Assembly: GCF_008329585.1 (NCBI RefSeq)
Contig: NZ_NPKP01000009.1
Span: 157,512-221,511 of the forward strand
Length of the DNA stretch: 64,000 nucleotides
Source: Mycolicibacterium sp. P9-22
Lineage (GTDB): Bacteria; Actinomycetota; Actinomycetes; Mycobacteriales; Mycobacteriaceae
Direction of reading: 5' to 3'
Below the pieces are notes generated by a model that saw only the letters and a program-made list of their open reading frames with translations, made no database searches and was not told where the DNA came from. A program made the position numbers and the translations under genes. Positions within the stretch are counted from its first letter, which is position 1. Every line of letters begins with the position of its first letter. Below are positions 34,296 to 43,163 of the stretch, piece after piece.

Positions 34296-34712
34296 ATGGA
34301 ACAACGCATCAGCCTGATCACGCTCGGTGTCGATGACCTTCAGCGGGCCCGCACGTTCTACGAGCAGGGCCTGGGCTGGAAACCCAAGGCCGCGCCCGAG
34401 GGAGTGGTGTTCTACCAGCTGCCCGGCATCGCCGTCGCGCTGTTCGGCCGCAACGACCTGGCCGAGGATGGCCATCATCGGATCGACGGCCGGTTCAGTG
34501 GCATCACCATCGCCATCAATCAGCGCACCGAGGCCGATGTCGACGCTGTGCTGGCCGAAGCGGAAGCCGCCGGCGCGACGATTCTCAAACCGGCCGAAAA
34601 GGTGTTCTGGGGCGGCTATTCGGGCTATTTCGCCGATCCCGACGGCCACGTCTGGGAGGTGGCGCTCAATCCGGAGTGGACCATCAATCCCGATGGGACG
34701 CTGACGATCTGA
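34296..34712 (+). CDS. VOC (glyoxalase/dioxygenase-fold) protein
   Basis: The 138-residue protein has a clear VOC fold: ISLITLGVDDLQRARTFYEQGLGWK opening, divided over strand and helix, and GYSGYFADPDGHVWEVALNPEW closing, characteristic of bleomycin-resistance/dioxygenase-like members. The C-terminal Glu of the usual metal triad is present (VWEVA). The ATG at 34296 is preceded by TAGCCT ending 7 nt upstream and lacks a ribosome-binding site, so a leaderless transcript is likely. The function is unknown; such proteins are common near catabolic genes. Confidence 0.82.
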   Translation: MEQRISLITLGVDDLQRARTFYEQGLGWKPKAAPEGVVFYQLPGIAVALFGRNDLAEDGHHRIDGRFSGITIAINQRTEADVDAVLAEAEAAGATILKPAEKVFWGGYSGYFADPDGHVWEVALNPEWTINPDGTLTI

Positions 34713-34751
34713 CCCGTGCCGCCGCGGGAACGACCGGCCGGCCCCTTGCCC

Positions 34752-35438
34752 TCAGAGGCAGCTTCGGTACTCGGCGATCCCGCTGCGAGCAGCGTCCTGC
34801 ACTTCAGGCAAACCTTCTGTTTGGGACATCACCGCGCGCAGGGAGGTCCGTGCCGCTGCGTCGGCGAACCCGTGTAGATCGTCGCGGCCCCGACCTTGTG
34901 CGTGAAAACGGTATTGGCTGCCCTCATTGAGGCTCAGTGCGGTCCGCGCGAACTCCTCCGGTGACACCTCGATGAACTCGCCGGATTGCACACCGGCGGC
35001 GATGATGCTCTGGAGGCGTGCCGACAACTCGTCGTAGTCGTCCTGGAAGTCGCCGAAGACATCTGGCTGCTTCTTGGCCGCTTCCTCCAGATCGTAGAAG
35101 TTCAGCGGTGCGGTGCACATCTGGACCACATCCTGGTACAGCACGATGTAGAGCCGCACCGCCGCTGACTCGGGGCGGTTGTCCAGTGCCCGCGCGGCTT
35201 CCAGTGACACCCGGTTCTGGTTCATGATCCCGCGCAGGATCTCGTCCTTGGACCGGAACCAGTAGTACAACGATGACTGCCCCAGCCCGGCCCGCTCGGC
35301 GATCGCATCCATGCGCGTGGACCCGAAGCCTTTCGCTGCGAACAACTCCGCAGCGGCCTTGAGGATGTCGCCCCGGGGATCGTCCGCGACGACGCCACTT
35401 CGCCGCGGCCGACCCCCCTGCGATGGCGCTCTACTCAT
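34752..35438 (-). CDS. TetR-family regulator at the end of the catabolic operon
   Basis: The 228-residue protein has a TetR DNA-binding domain (about residues 20-70; ILKAAAELFAAKGFGSTRMDAIAERAG over two helices, then SSLYYWFRSKDEIL) and an all-helical ligand domain. It lies 110 nt downstream of the substrate-binding protein gene in the same direction. It may thus be co-transcribed with the importer and enzymes and sense their substrate or a metabolite. The arginine-rich first 20 residues are typical of actinobacterial family members. Its operator was not identified; the palindrome at 44542-44562 is a candidate. Confidence 0.84.
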   Translation of the reverse strand: MSRAPSQGGRPRRSGVVADDPRGDILKAAAELFAAKGFGSTRMDAIAERAGLGQSSLYYWFRSKDEILRGIMNQNRVSLEAARALDNRPESAAVRLYIVLYQDVVQMCTAPLNFYDLEEAAKKQPDVFGDFQDDYDELSARLQSIIAAGVQSGEFIEVSPEEFARTALSLNEGSQYRFHAQGRGRDDLHGFADAAARTSLRAVMSQTEGLPEVQDAARSGIAEYRSCL

Positions 35439-35548
35439 GGGGCAATGCTAGGCCATCATCAGCTCGCTGATCCGCGGAGCGATCCCTCGGATCGTCCACC
35501 GCTGTTGCGAATTCAGAATCTCCACGATCCGGGCGTCGCTGCGTCCGA

Positions 35549-36538
35549 TCATTCCTTCGCAGCGAACAGCGCATCGTAGTCTGCGGGCTCCTCATCGATC
35601 AGGCCGTACTCGACAACCGCTGCGCCGTAGGCGCGCAGCGCCTGACCGTCGTCCTCGGTGGGGAACTTCGGGAAGTTGACCTGATCGATGATGGCAGGGT
35701 CGATGCCCATCTCCGCAACAGCGACCTCGCCGGTGCGGGCGCGATTCTGCTGCGCGAATCCGTTGACCTCCACCATCGCGTCCCGGAATTTCGTGACGAC
35801 CTCCGGGTTGGCCTCGGCGTAGCTCTGCGAGGTCGAGTAGTACCCACTGACCTGATCGGGGAACGACTCGATGCCCGGGGCGATGATCTGTTTCCAGCCC
35901 TTGTTCAGTCCCGGCGTACGGTGCGGCTCCGACACCCAGATCGCGTCGACGTCACCGCGACTGAGTGCCTCGCCCATGTCGGAGAACGGCAGCTGTGTCC
36001 AGGTGAGGTTCTCGTGACTGACGCCCAGATTGTCCAGTGCGCGACGGATGTGGACCTCGCCGATGTTCTGCAGTGTGTTCACCGCGATGTTCTTGCCCGC
36101 CAGGTCTTTGGGCTCGTTGATGCCGCTGTCCGGGAGCACGAGCACACCGTGATCGTCCTGGTCGGGCTCGCAGCACGGCGCCCAGGCGGGTACCACGAGA
36201 CGTAGAGGCAGACCCTGGTCGATCGCGGCAAGCTGGCTCACGATGTTCGAGTACCCGAACTGGTTCTCCCCGCTCAGTACGGACGGAATGACCGCGGCGC
36301 CGCCGTCGGCGAAATTGACCTGCACATCGAGTCCGTGCTTCTCGAAGATCCCTTCTTCGATGCCGACGAACAGCGGTGCGCTGAGAATGGCGGGGATCGT
36401 CCCCACGTTGACCTCGATGAGCCCCCCGTCGGTCGTCGCGGGCTGGGCACTACCCCCTCCCCCGCCACATGCGGTCAGCACGGCGGCAGCCGAGGCGATG
36501 GCTCCCCATCGCGTTACGCGTGAAAGGTGTTCGAACAT
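35549..36538 (-). CDS. NitT/TauT-type ABC transporter substrate-binding lipoprotein
   Basis: The 329-residue protein has a lipoprotein signal (lipobox LTAC followed by five glycines, cysteine near residue 24). It has the SsuA/THI5-like binding fold: IPAILSAPLFVGIEEGIFEKHGL near residue 50, written here in its two parts, VLSGENQFGYSN, and GDVDAIWVSEPHRTPGLN near 205. Relatives bind sulfonates, nitrate, pyrimidines or aromatic acids; the acidic ligand here is unknown. GGAGA lies 6 nt before the ATG. The ATPase gene is 25 nt upstream in the same transcription unit. Confidence 0.87.
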   Translation of the reverse strand: MFEHLSRVTRWGAIASAAAVLTACGGGGGSAQPATTDGGLIEVNVGTIPAILSAPLFVGIEEGIFEKHGLDVQVNFADGGAAVIPSVLSGENQFGYSNIVSQLAAIDQGLPLRLVVPAWAPCCEPDQDDHGVLVLPDSGINEPKDLAGKNIAVNTLQNIGEVHIRRALDNLGVSHENLTWTQLPFSDMGEALSRGDVDAIWVSEPHRTPGLNKGWKQIIAPGIESFPDQVSGYYSTSQSYAEANPEVVTKFRDAMVEVNGFAQQNRARTGEVAVAEMGIDPAIIDQVNFPKFPTEDDGQALRAYGAAVVEYGLIDEEPADYDALFAAKE

Positions 36539-36563
36539 TGTGGATCTCCGATCGGTTTGACGG

Positions 36564-37352
36564 TCAACTGGCTGCGAGCGCCGCGTCATTGCGGACCATT
36601 TCGCGGATACGGCCGAACACATGAGCGCGCAGATGCGCGAACTCGGGCAGAGACTTGGTCTCGATCTGGTCGCGACGATCCGGCAGATCGATGTCGACCA
36701 CCTCGGCAACACGACTGGGCGAGCGCGTCACGATGGCCACCCGGTTACTCAGATACACCGACTCGTCGACGTCATGGGTCACGAAAAGCACGGTGGTACC
36801 GGTCTCGTCACGCACGCGCAGCAGCAGATCCTCAAGATCCGCCCGCGTCTGCGCATCGACCGAAGCGAAGGGTTCGTCCATGATCAGGACTGCCGGACGA
36901 TAGGCGATGGCCCTCGCGATCGCGACCCGTTGCTGCATGCCACCGGAGAGCTGAAACGGCTTCTTGTGCGCAGCATCTGCCAGCCCGACCTCGTCCAGCG
37001 CCTGCACCACGCGGGCCTGACGCTCGGCTGCGCTGATGCCCTTCTTCATCAGTGGCAGCTCGACGTTCTTGGCCACCGTGATCCACGGGAACAAGGAGCG
37101 CGCATAGTCTTGGAACACCACCGCGAAGTTGTCCGGTGGGCCGTCGACACGCTGCCCGTTGAACGTCACCGATCCGCTGGTCGGCTGGTCCAGTCCGGCG
37201 ACGCACCGCAGAAGTGTCGTCTTGCCGGCGCCCGACGGGCCGACGATGCTGAACAGCTCGCCTTCGTTGACGGTGAAGGACATATCGGAAACGGCGGTGA
37301 ACCCGCCGCCTTTGACCGGGTAGGTCTTTTCCAGGCTTGACACTACGAGCAT
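36564..37352 (-). CDS. NitT/TauT-type ABC transporter ATP-binding protein
   Basis: The 262-residue ATPase shows Walker A GPSGAGKTTLL near residue 39, a Q-loop in VVFQDYARSLFPW, signature LSGGMQQRVAIARAI, Walker B VLIMDEPFASVD, and the switch His in VTHDVDESVYLS. It matches the SsuB/TauB/NrtD group by this DEAVYLS-like ending. It energises uptake by the two permeases encoded immediately upstream in the operon. The C-terminal tail (DLPDRRDQIETKSLPEFAHLR) is usual for the group. Confidence 0.88.
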   Translation of the reverse strand: MLVVSSLEKTYPVKGGGFTAVSDMSFTVNEGELFSIVGPSGAGKTTLLRCVAGLDQPTSGSVTFNGQRVDGPPDNFAVVFQDYARSLFPWITVAKNVELPLMKKGISAAERQARVVQALDEVGLADAAHKKPFQLSGGMQQRVAIARAIAYRPAVLIMDEPFASVDAQTRADLEDLLLRVRDETGTTVLFVTHDVDESVYLSNRVAIVTRSPSRVAEVVDIDLPDRRDQIETKSLPEFAHLRAHVFGRIREMVRNDAALAAS

Positions 37353-37401
37353 CGATGCTTGCCTTTCAGAGGGTGCAGGTGGGCGGAGGCCGCGACGATG
37401 T

Positions 37402-38193
37402 TCATCGCGTGTCGGAACGCCGAGGGTCGCACCAACGCAACAGTCGACGTTCGGCCAGGGAGTAGAGAAAAGTCAGGAGGAACCCGAGAATTCCCAGGAT
37501 CAGGATGCCCGACCACATCGTCAGCAACTGGAACGTCGCCTGTGCCTGAGTGATGACGAAACCCAAACCTGTTTGGGCACCGACCATCTCACTGGTAACC
37601 ATGAGGATCAGGCTGAGCGGGATCGCGATCCGTATCCCCACGAGCACGCGCGGCAGCACGGCGGGCAGCACCACGTAGACCTGTCGTTGCATACCGGTGA
37701 TGTTGAACGCACGTGCCGATGCGATCATCGTCGAGTCGAGCCGGCGCGCACCGTCGGCGGTACTGAGCAGCACCGGCCAGACACACCCCAGGGCGATGAG
37801 GAAGACCTTCATCTCCGGGCTGACGCCGAACAGCATCATGGCAAACGGGATGAGCGCCGTGCTCGGAATGGCTCGGGCGAATTCGAGTGTGGGCGAAACC
37901 ATCCGCTCGACGATCGGGAGTTGACCGATCACCAGTCCCACGGCGATTCCGCCGACCACCGCGATGCCCAGGCCGGCACTCAGCGTCGTCAGACTGGCAC
38001 GGATATTTGCCACCCCTGCGGGTGTCGTCCAGTACTCCCGTGCCTCGGCGAGGATCGCCGAGAGCGCCGGGAAGTACGCGTTGCCACTGTTCGCCGAGAT
38101 CAAAAACCACGCCGACAGCGCTCCGAGCGCGCCGATGACACCCAGGGCAGTGCGGCCATGGCCAGTGGTCCACAACGATTTCCAAGCGCTCAT
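37402..38193 (-). CDS. NitT/TauT-type ABC transporter permease
   Basis: The 263-residue protein has about six membrane segments and the inner-membrane component loop that contacts the ATPase (ASARAFNITGMQRQVYVVLPAVLPRV, the EAA-type motif, divided around residue 160). The sequence is of the SsuC/TauC family. It overlaps the other permease gene by 4 nt (ATGA), so two non-identical permeases probably form a heterodimer, which is unusual: SsuC-type systems normally have one. Confidence 0.87.
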   Translation of the reverse strand: MSAWKSLWTTGHGRTALGVIGALGALSAWFLISANSGNAYFPALSAILAEAREYWTTPAGVANIRASLTTLSAGLGIAVVGGIAVGLVIGQLPIVERMVSPTLEFARAIPSTALIPFAMMLFGVSPEMKVFLIALGCVWPVLLSTADGARRLDSTMIASARAFNITGMQRQVYVVLPAVLPRVLVGIRIAIPLSLILMVTSEMVGAQTGLGFVITQAQATFQLLTMWSGILILGILGFLLTFLYSLAERRLLRWCDPRRSDTR

Positions 38194-39005
38194 GTGCGAT
38201 CACCGAGCCCCTGTGCGGCGAGCACCCGATTCTCCACACGCCGCATCAAGCCGTTCAGCACGATCCCGGCGATGCCGCTCAGCGCGATATAGGCATACAT
38301 GCGCGCCGGGTCACCCGCCGACCGCGACATCGTGATCTCGTAACCGATGCCAGGCATCTGGATGATGATCTCGGCGGTCACGACGAGAATCAGGGTCGTC
38401 GAGGTCGCCAACCGGATTGCGGTGGCCAAGTACGGCAGCATGCTCGGCAGCTGTATCCAGCGGATCTTCTGCCACGATGTCAGGTGGTAGGACCGTGCAG
38501 TTTCCAGCCCCACCGGATGAACCGACCGCACACCTGCGATCGCGGGCACCAGCACCTGCCAGAACGCGGCGAAAACCGCCAGGAAAAGCGCACTTTGAGC
38601 GCCGGTGCCGATGGTGAGCACCACCAGCGGGATCAAAGCGACCGACGGTACCGGCCGCAGGAACTCGATGACCGGTTTCAGCAGCGCTTCGAGCGGAGCC
38701 ACCAGGCCGAGCAGTACGCCCGCCGCGGTGCCGAGGGTCACTGCGATCACCAGCGCCAGCAGCCAGGTACTCATGGTGTTCCACAGGGCAGTTCCCAGCG
38801 TCGGACCGGACAGCTCTGTCACGAGAGCCGCTGCGATATCGCTGGCGGGAGGAAAGTAGCCGGCCGGCAGAACATCTGTCCGAGTGAGGATTTCCTGCAA
38901 GGCGACCAGACCCACCACGAACACCACGGACAACGTGCGCCCGTCGAATGCCAGGGACGGAATTCGATGCTGCCGTGGCAGCGACAAGGTGGCAACGGCG
39001 GTCAT
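38190..39005 (-). CDS. NitT/TauT-type ABC transporter permease (second)
   Basis: The 271-residue protein has a short cytoplasmic start and about six membrane segments. Its EAA-type loop reads LETARSYHLTSWQKIRWIQLPSMLPYL, divided around residue 170, contacting the ATPase. It differs clearly from the neighbouring permease, to which it is coupled by a 4-nt overlap; its own start overlaps the stop of the FAD monooxygenase gene by 4 nt. This strict coupling of transporter and enzyme genes argues that the enzyme acts on the imported compound. Confidence 0.87.
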   Translation of the reverse strand: MTAVATLSLPRQHRIPSLAFDGRTLSVVFVVGLVALQEILTRTDVLPAGYFPPASDIAAALVTELSGPTLGTALWNTMSTWLLALVIAVTLGTAAGVLLGLVAPLEALLKPVIEFLRPVPSVALIPLVVLTIGTGAQSALFLAVFAAFWQVLVPAIAGVRSVHPVGLETARSYHLTSWQKIRWIQLPSMLPYLATAIRLATSTTLILVVTAEIIIQMPGIGYEITMSRSAGDPARMYAYIALSGIAGIVLNGLMRRVENRVLAAQGLGDRT

Positions 39006-40096
39006 GATTCGAACTCCAGGTAACGGTTGATCTGGAGGTTGCCCTGTCCGGACCGGTACTCCTTGCGCGTGCGCTCGTAATCGAAGTGCAGCCGCGAGTA
39101 GTCCACCATCTTGTTCGCGACCGGGATGCGCACTCGCTCGAACTCCTGCAGTGCCACACGCACGTCGTCGTGCGTGGTCAGGAGTTCAGCCAGCGTCTGT
39201 CCGTCGATCAGCGCTTGGTTGGCTCCCTGCGCCATCCCCGGGTACATCGGGTGCGCCGCATCGCCGATGAGCACTGCTCGTCCGTCCCCCCACCGGGGCA
39301 GGTGTTCGCGGTAGTGCCCGATCTCGCGGCCGATGACGGACTCCGGTTCGCTGACCGCGATGATCTGCGGCACGGGTGTGTTGGTCCACGTGTCGTATAC
39401 CCGGCGGAACTCGTCGAAGGTGGACAATCCGTCGACGGAGCCGTACCAGTAGGCGTGTGTCGAGTCGATGGGGATCCAGCCGAAATGCCCCTCTGCGCCG
39501 TAGACGTCCGCCTGCACATCGGTGGGAACCCCCGCTCGCGCAGTCTCGAAGACTCCCCGCCACCGAACGATGCCCTCGTCGGTGAACTGTGGGACTTCGC
39601 CCAGCATGGCGTTTCGTATCTGTGATCCGATGCCATCTGCGCCCAGCAGGACGTCTCCCTCGGCGCTGCGACCGTCCTGGAAGTGCACGGTGACGGTCTC
39701 GTCGGATTGTGAATACGTCACCGCCGTCGTATTGAACTCGATCTCGTGCGGGTCGAGGGCCGTCGCGAGCATGGCGTTCAACCGTCGCCGACGCGCCCCG
39801 GTGACCGGAGCACCGAGCTGTTCACGCCAGTCACGTACGTCGGTGTCGGAGGTGAGCGTGCCGTCACTGTCCATGGCCCACCACCGGTCCATCTCGGCGG
39901 CGAACGACCGGAACTCCACACCCAGCCCCAGCCCGTCGATGACTCTGACCCCGTTCGGCCAGATGTTGAGTCCGACGCCGGCCGTGCGTAATTCGGTGTC
40001 GCTCTCGAAGACCTGGACTTTCCAGCCCCTCTGCTTCAGGTGCAGGGCAGACGAGAGTCCGGCGACTCCACCGCCACAGATCAGTGCTGTTGGCAC
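39002..40096 (-). CDS. FAD-dependent aromatic-ring-type monooxygenase
   Basis: The 364-residue protein is a group A flavin monooxygenase. It has the N-terminal loop ICGGGVAGLSSALHL, DG motif VLLGADGIGSQIRNAM near residue 155, and GD motif VLIGDAAHPMYPGMAQGANQAL, here over two elements, near residue 280. Relatives include salicylate, 6-hydroxynicotinate and 3-hydroxybenzoate hydroxylases, which add one oxygen to an aromatic ring using NAD(P)H. The PMYPGMAQGANQ variant is of the salicylate/6-hydroxynicotinate type. An aromatic or N-heteroaromatic substrate is inferred. It is translationally coupled to the transporter permease gene downstream. Confidence 0.87.
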   Translation of the reverse strand: MPTALICGGGVAGLSSALHLKQRGWKVQVFESDTELRTAGVGLNIWPNGVRVIDGLGLGVEFRSFAAEMDRWWAMDSDGTLTSDTDVRDWREQLGAPVTGARRRRLNAMLATALDPHEIEFNTTAVTYSQSDETVTVHFQDGRSAEGDVLLGADGIGSQIRNAMLGEVPQFTDEGIVRWRGVFETARAGVPTDVQADVYGAEGHFGWIPIDSTHAYWYGSVDGLSTFDEFRRVYDTWTNTPVPQIIAVSEPESVIGREIGHYREHLPRWGDGRAVLIGDAAHPMYPGMAQGANQALIDGQTLAELLTTHDDVRVALQEFERVRIPVANKMVDYSRLHFDYERTRKEYRSGQGNLQINRYLEFES

Positions 40097-40160
40097 GACT
40101 ACTCTTCCTTCCGATATGTCTGGGTTGCCGCTGCGATCTGGGATCGCCCGTCGAATCAGG

Positions 40161-41042
40161 TCAACCCGACGGCGTTCCGCTGAGACGCTCGAGTGCCTTG
40201 ATGAGGGCGCTGTGATCGAGCCCGCCGTCTCCGGCGGACCGCAGCGCCTGAACGAGTTGGGTGATGACGCCGGTGAGCGGTACCGCGATCTGCGCCTGCT
40301 CGGCAGCCGCCAGCGCGATCTTGAGATCCTTGTGGTGCAGATCCACCCGGAACCCGGGTTCGAAGTCGCGGGTCAACATCTTCGGCGCTTTGGTCTCGAG
40401 CACCTTGCTGGCCGCCAGACCTCCGCCGAGTACGGTGAGGGCGGCGTCCACGTTGACGTCACTGCGCTGCAGCAAGGTCACCGCCTCCCCCACCAGCGCG
40501 ATATTGCCCGCCACCAGCATCTGGTTGGCCGCCTTCACCAGCTGTCCCGCGCCGACGGGCCCGACATGCACCAAAGTCGCTGCGACAGCATCTAGTACGT
40601 CGATGGCTCGACGCACCGCCTCCTCTTCGCCACCCATCATCACCGCGAGGGCTCCGGCGATCGCTCCGGCTTCGCCACCGCTGACCGGTGCGTCGACGAA
40701 AGCTATGCCCTTCTCTGCGAGGCGTGCCGCGACTTCGATAGCGGCAGTCGGGGATATCGTGCTGCAGTCGATCACGAGTGAGCCCGGACGAAGCGTCGAG
40801 ACGACGCCTTCGGTACCGAAGAGCACGTGTTCGACATCCGGGGAGTCGGGCAGCATCGTGATCACGACATCCGACTTCTCGCCCACCTGCGCCGGACCGA
40901 GCGCGCCCACCGCTCCGTGCGTCTCGAGCTCGTCGACCTTCGCACGCGAGCGATTGAAGACCACCACCTCGTGGCCCGCGTCGACCAGATGACCGGCCAT
41001 GGGTTTACCCATCACACCGAGCCCGATGAATCCGATATTCAT
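40161..41042 (-). CDS. 3-hydroxyisobutyrate / 2-hydroxy-3-oxopropionate dehydrogenase-family enzyme
   Basis: The 293-residue beta-hydroxyacid dehydrogenase has the N-terminal NAD(P) loop IGFIGLGVMGKPMAGHL, NRSR after strand 2 (Arg suggests NADP preference), substrate motif DAPVSGGEAGA near residue 117, and the catalytic lysine in GQLVKAANQML near 165. The family oxidises or reduces small beta-hydroxyacids such as tartronate semialdehyde. It lies 9 nt upstream of nothing else on its 5' side than the 2-hydroxyacid dehydrogenase stop, so both belong to one message. The substrate is probably a later intermediate of the pathway, by inference. Confidence 0.86.
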   Translation of the reverse strand: MNIGFIGLGVMGKPMAGHLVDAGHEVVVFNRSRAKVDELETHGAVGALGPAQVGEKSDVVITMLPDSPDVEHVLFGTEGVVSTLRPGSLVIDCSTISPTAAIEVAARLAEKGIAFVDAPVSGGEAGAIAGALAVMMGGEEEAVRRAIDVLDAVAATLVHVGPVGAGQLVKAANQMLVAGNIALVGEAVTLLQRSDVNVDAALTVLGGGLAASKVLETKAPKMLTRDFEPGFRVDLHHKDLKIALAAAEQAQIAVPLTGVITQLVQALRSAGDGGLDHSALIKALERLSGTPSG

Positions 41043-41051
41043 GGCCGCTCC

Positions 41052-42086
41052 TCAGTATCCCAGGGACAAATCGACGACATTGCGGAACTCACGCTCCGCG
41101 ACCAGCCGCTGCAGGTTGTCCACGAACACGTCGACCTGACGGTCGCCGAGCAGCTGGGACGCGTGCGAATCGTGCGGTAAAACCAAGGCGCCCGGGGCCT
41201 TCCACAGTGGATCGTCCGCCGGCAGCGGTTCGGTGACATGGCAGTCGATGAGCGCTCCGGACAGCTGACCACGCTCCAGCGCGTCGGTGAGGGCGTCGGC
41301 GTCATGGATCGCACCGCGTGCGACGTTCGCGACCCAACCACCCGGTTTCATGGCAGCCAGTGCCTGAGCGTCGATCAGGCCGCGCGTGGCGGGCGTCAGC
41401 GGCGCCGCGATCACGAGGTAGTCGGATTCGGCCAGTGCATCGTGTAGCTCTGCGGTGCTGACGATCTCGTCGAAACCCTCGACCGTATTGCCCCGGCGGT
41501 TGACGCCGATTGTGTGGATTCCCAATACCCGCGCGATGGTTGCGGTCCTGGCTCCGATGTTCCCGGTGCCGAGCACCGTCATGGTGGAACCGTCCAACTC
41601 GCGTGCGGGCAGCTCTTTCCACTCCCGTGCGGCCTGGTTGTCCCAGCGTTGCCGCAACATCTTCGCGTGCGCAAGGATGCCCGCAATCACCGTCTCGGCG
41701 ATGGCATTTGCCGCCACACCGGAAGCGTTCGCCAGCACCACACCCGGCGGCATGATCCCGACCAGGTGCTCTGCACCTGCGCTCATCGACTGCAACAGCA
41801 CCAAGTCCGGATTGAAGAGTTGCTGCAGTCCGGGCATCTTGAGGATGCCCCGCTCGATCTCGATCTCCTTCTTGGAACCGCTCGTCTCGACCATGATGGC
41901 GTGCGGCGGACGCTGCGGGGCCTTGCCGGCGTTGAGATCCGAAACCGGGATGTGTTCCAGCCAGACCTCGTCGGCGACGCCGGTGATCCGGTTCCGGTGC
42001 TCGGGCGTCAGCCAGAGCCCCTCATCGGGGTCCTCCGCGTTCTGAACTGCCTTGGGCAGACCTGCTACTACGACGTTGAGTGACAC
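41052..42086 (-). CDS. D-isomer-specific 2-hydroxyacid dehydrogenase
   Basis: The 344-residue protein has a two-domain D-2-hydroxyacid dehydrogenase layout: nucleotide loop VLGTGNIGARTATIARVLG near residue 170 with NRRG following (NADP-like), substrate arginine in NVARGAIHD near 255, and catalytic histidine in LPHDSHAS near 305. The N-terminal domain is unusually long, with a KKEIEIERGI insertion. It probably reduces or oxidises a 2-oxo/2-hydroxy acid pair. It is 9 nt upstream of the next dehydrogenase gene in the same operon. Confidence 0.85.
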   Translation of the reverse strand: MSLNVVVAGLPKAVQNAEDPDEGLWLTPEHRNRITGVADEVWLEHIPVSDLNAGKAPQRPPHAIMVETSGSKKEIEIERGILKMPGLQQLFNPDLVLLQSMSAGAEHLVGIMPPGVVLANASGVAANAIAETVIAGILAHAKMLRQRWDNQAAREWKELPARELDGSTMTVLGTGNIGARTATIARVLGIHTIGVNRRGNTVEGFDEIVSTAELHDALAESDYLVIAAPLTPATRGLIDAQALAAMKPGGWVANVARGAIHDADALTDALERGQLSGALIDCHVTEPLPADDPLWKAPGALVLPHDSHASQLLGDRQVDVFVDNLQRLVAEREFRNVVDLSLGY

Positions 42087-42146
42087 TCGTACGCTTCTCC
42101 TGATCTGTGAGATATCTGTTGCTTGTTGCCGGTCACGCCGCGTCCA

Positions 42147-43142
42147 TCACGAGTGCAGGAGCTCACGCAAACAGGCGTCGACCTGGTCCTGCTCTTCAGC
42201 CCGGATCCCCGGTCGTCCTCCGACATGTCCCAGCGGCGTTGTCATCGGCCGCACCTCACCGTCGGCGAGCCAGGCGACTTCGAGCAGGTTCTCGGCGACC
42301 GTGAAGTATGAATCGGTGGTCGACGGCATCAAGATGGTCCGAGCCGCGATACGTCCGAGCCGTTCGCCGAGCGCCTCGGGGTTTCCGCCGCCGTCGGCCC
42401 CCCGCCACATCCGCAGCGAGGCCATCAGATCCCCTGCGTGCATGGCCTGATGATCGGCACCCCATCGGTCGAGAACATCTGTCGGACTGGCATAACCGAA
42501 CTCGCGGTACACCCCGTCTGCGAAGAACTCCTCGCAGTACGCCCACCCTGCATAGACCCGGCCGAACGCGTCGAGTCGTTCGAGGGTCTCCCGGTTGCCG
42601 GCGTCGGCGATCTCGCACTCGGGCGTCAGCGTGGCGCTGACCGAGTCGAGGAACACCTGGTTGATCGGCGAACACCGCGCGGCCGAGCACAAGGCGAACA
42701 CCGTGGAGACGTAGTCGGGGTACCGGACCGCGAGGTCCAGCGACTGCATCCCGCCCAGTGACCACCCTGCGGCGAGTCTCAGACGCGCCACGCCCAGTTC
42801 CTCGAGGACGAGTCTCGCCGCCCGCACGCTGTCTCCGAGCCCGACTTCACCGAATCCGGCGCCGGTGGTCGAGGGAGATGATGAGACCCCGCCGCCGAAA
42901 TGGTTGACGATGATCACGAAGTGCTCGTGTGGGTCGATCGGGCGCCCCGGACCGATCCACGGCTGATAGCTGAGGTCGTCACCGGTGTAGTAGGTGAACA
43001 ACAGCACAGCGTTGTCACCGGAAGCCGAAAGTGACCCATACGTCCGGAAGCTGATTCGCGCGTCCACCAGCGCTGCACCCGATTCAAGCGAAAAACTCTG
43101 CAGCCGAAGCTGTTTTCTGCCGTCATCACCGCGGTCTGCCAT
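42147..43142 (-). CDS. alpha/beta hydrolase of the homoserine O-acetyltransferase (MetX-like) family
   Basis: The 331-residue protein has the alpha/beta hydrolase core of MetX-type enzymes: ISFRTYGSLSASGDNAVLLF opening, GDSVRAARLVLEELGV, nucleophile serine in AAGWSLGGMQSLDLAV near residue 147, aspartate in MPSTTDSYFTV, and histidine in PLGHVGGRPG near 305. MetX proper transfers acetyl to homoserine, but many paralogues in catabolic clusters are hydrolases or N-acyltransferases. Conserved MetX substrate residues cannot be checked without alignment. The gene is between the glutamine-synthetase-like and dehydrogenase genes and could cleave or form an amide or ester of the imported compound. Confidence 0.82.
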   Translation of the reverse strand: MADRGDDGRKQLRLQSFSLESGAALVDARISFRTYGSLSASGDNAVLLFTYYTGDDLSYQPWIGPGRPIDPHEHFVIIVNHFGGGVSSSPSTTGAGFGEVGLGDSVRAARLVLEELGVARLRLAAGWSLGGMQSLDLAVRYPDYVSTVFALCSAARCSPINQVFLDSVSATLTPECEIADAGNRETLERLDAFGRVYAGWAYCEEFFADGVYREFGYASPTDVLDRWGADHQAMHAGDLMASLRMWRGADGGGNPEALGERLGRIAARTILMPSTTDSYFTVAENLLEVAWLADGEVRPMTTPLGHVGGRPGIRAEEQDQVDACLRELLHS

Positions 43143-43163
43143 CGTCTTCTCCGCTTCCGCAGC

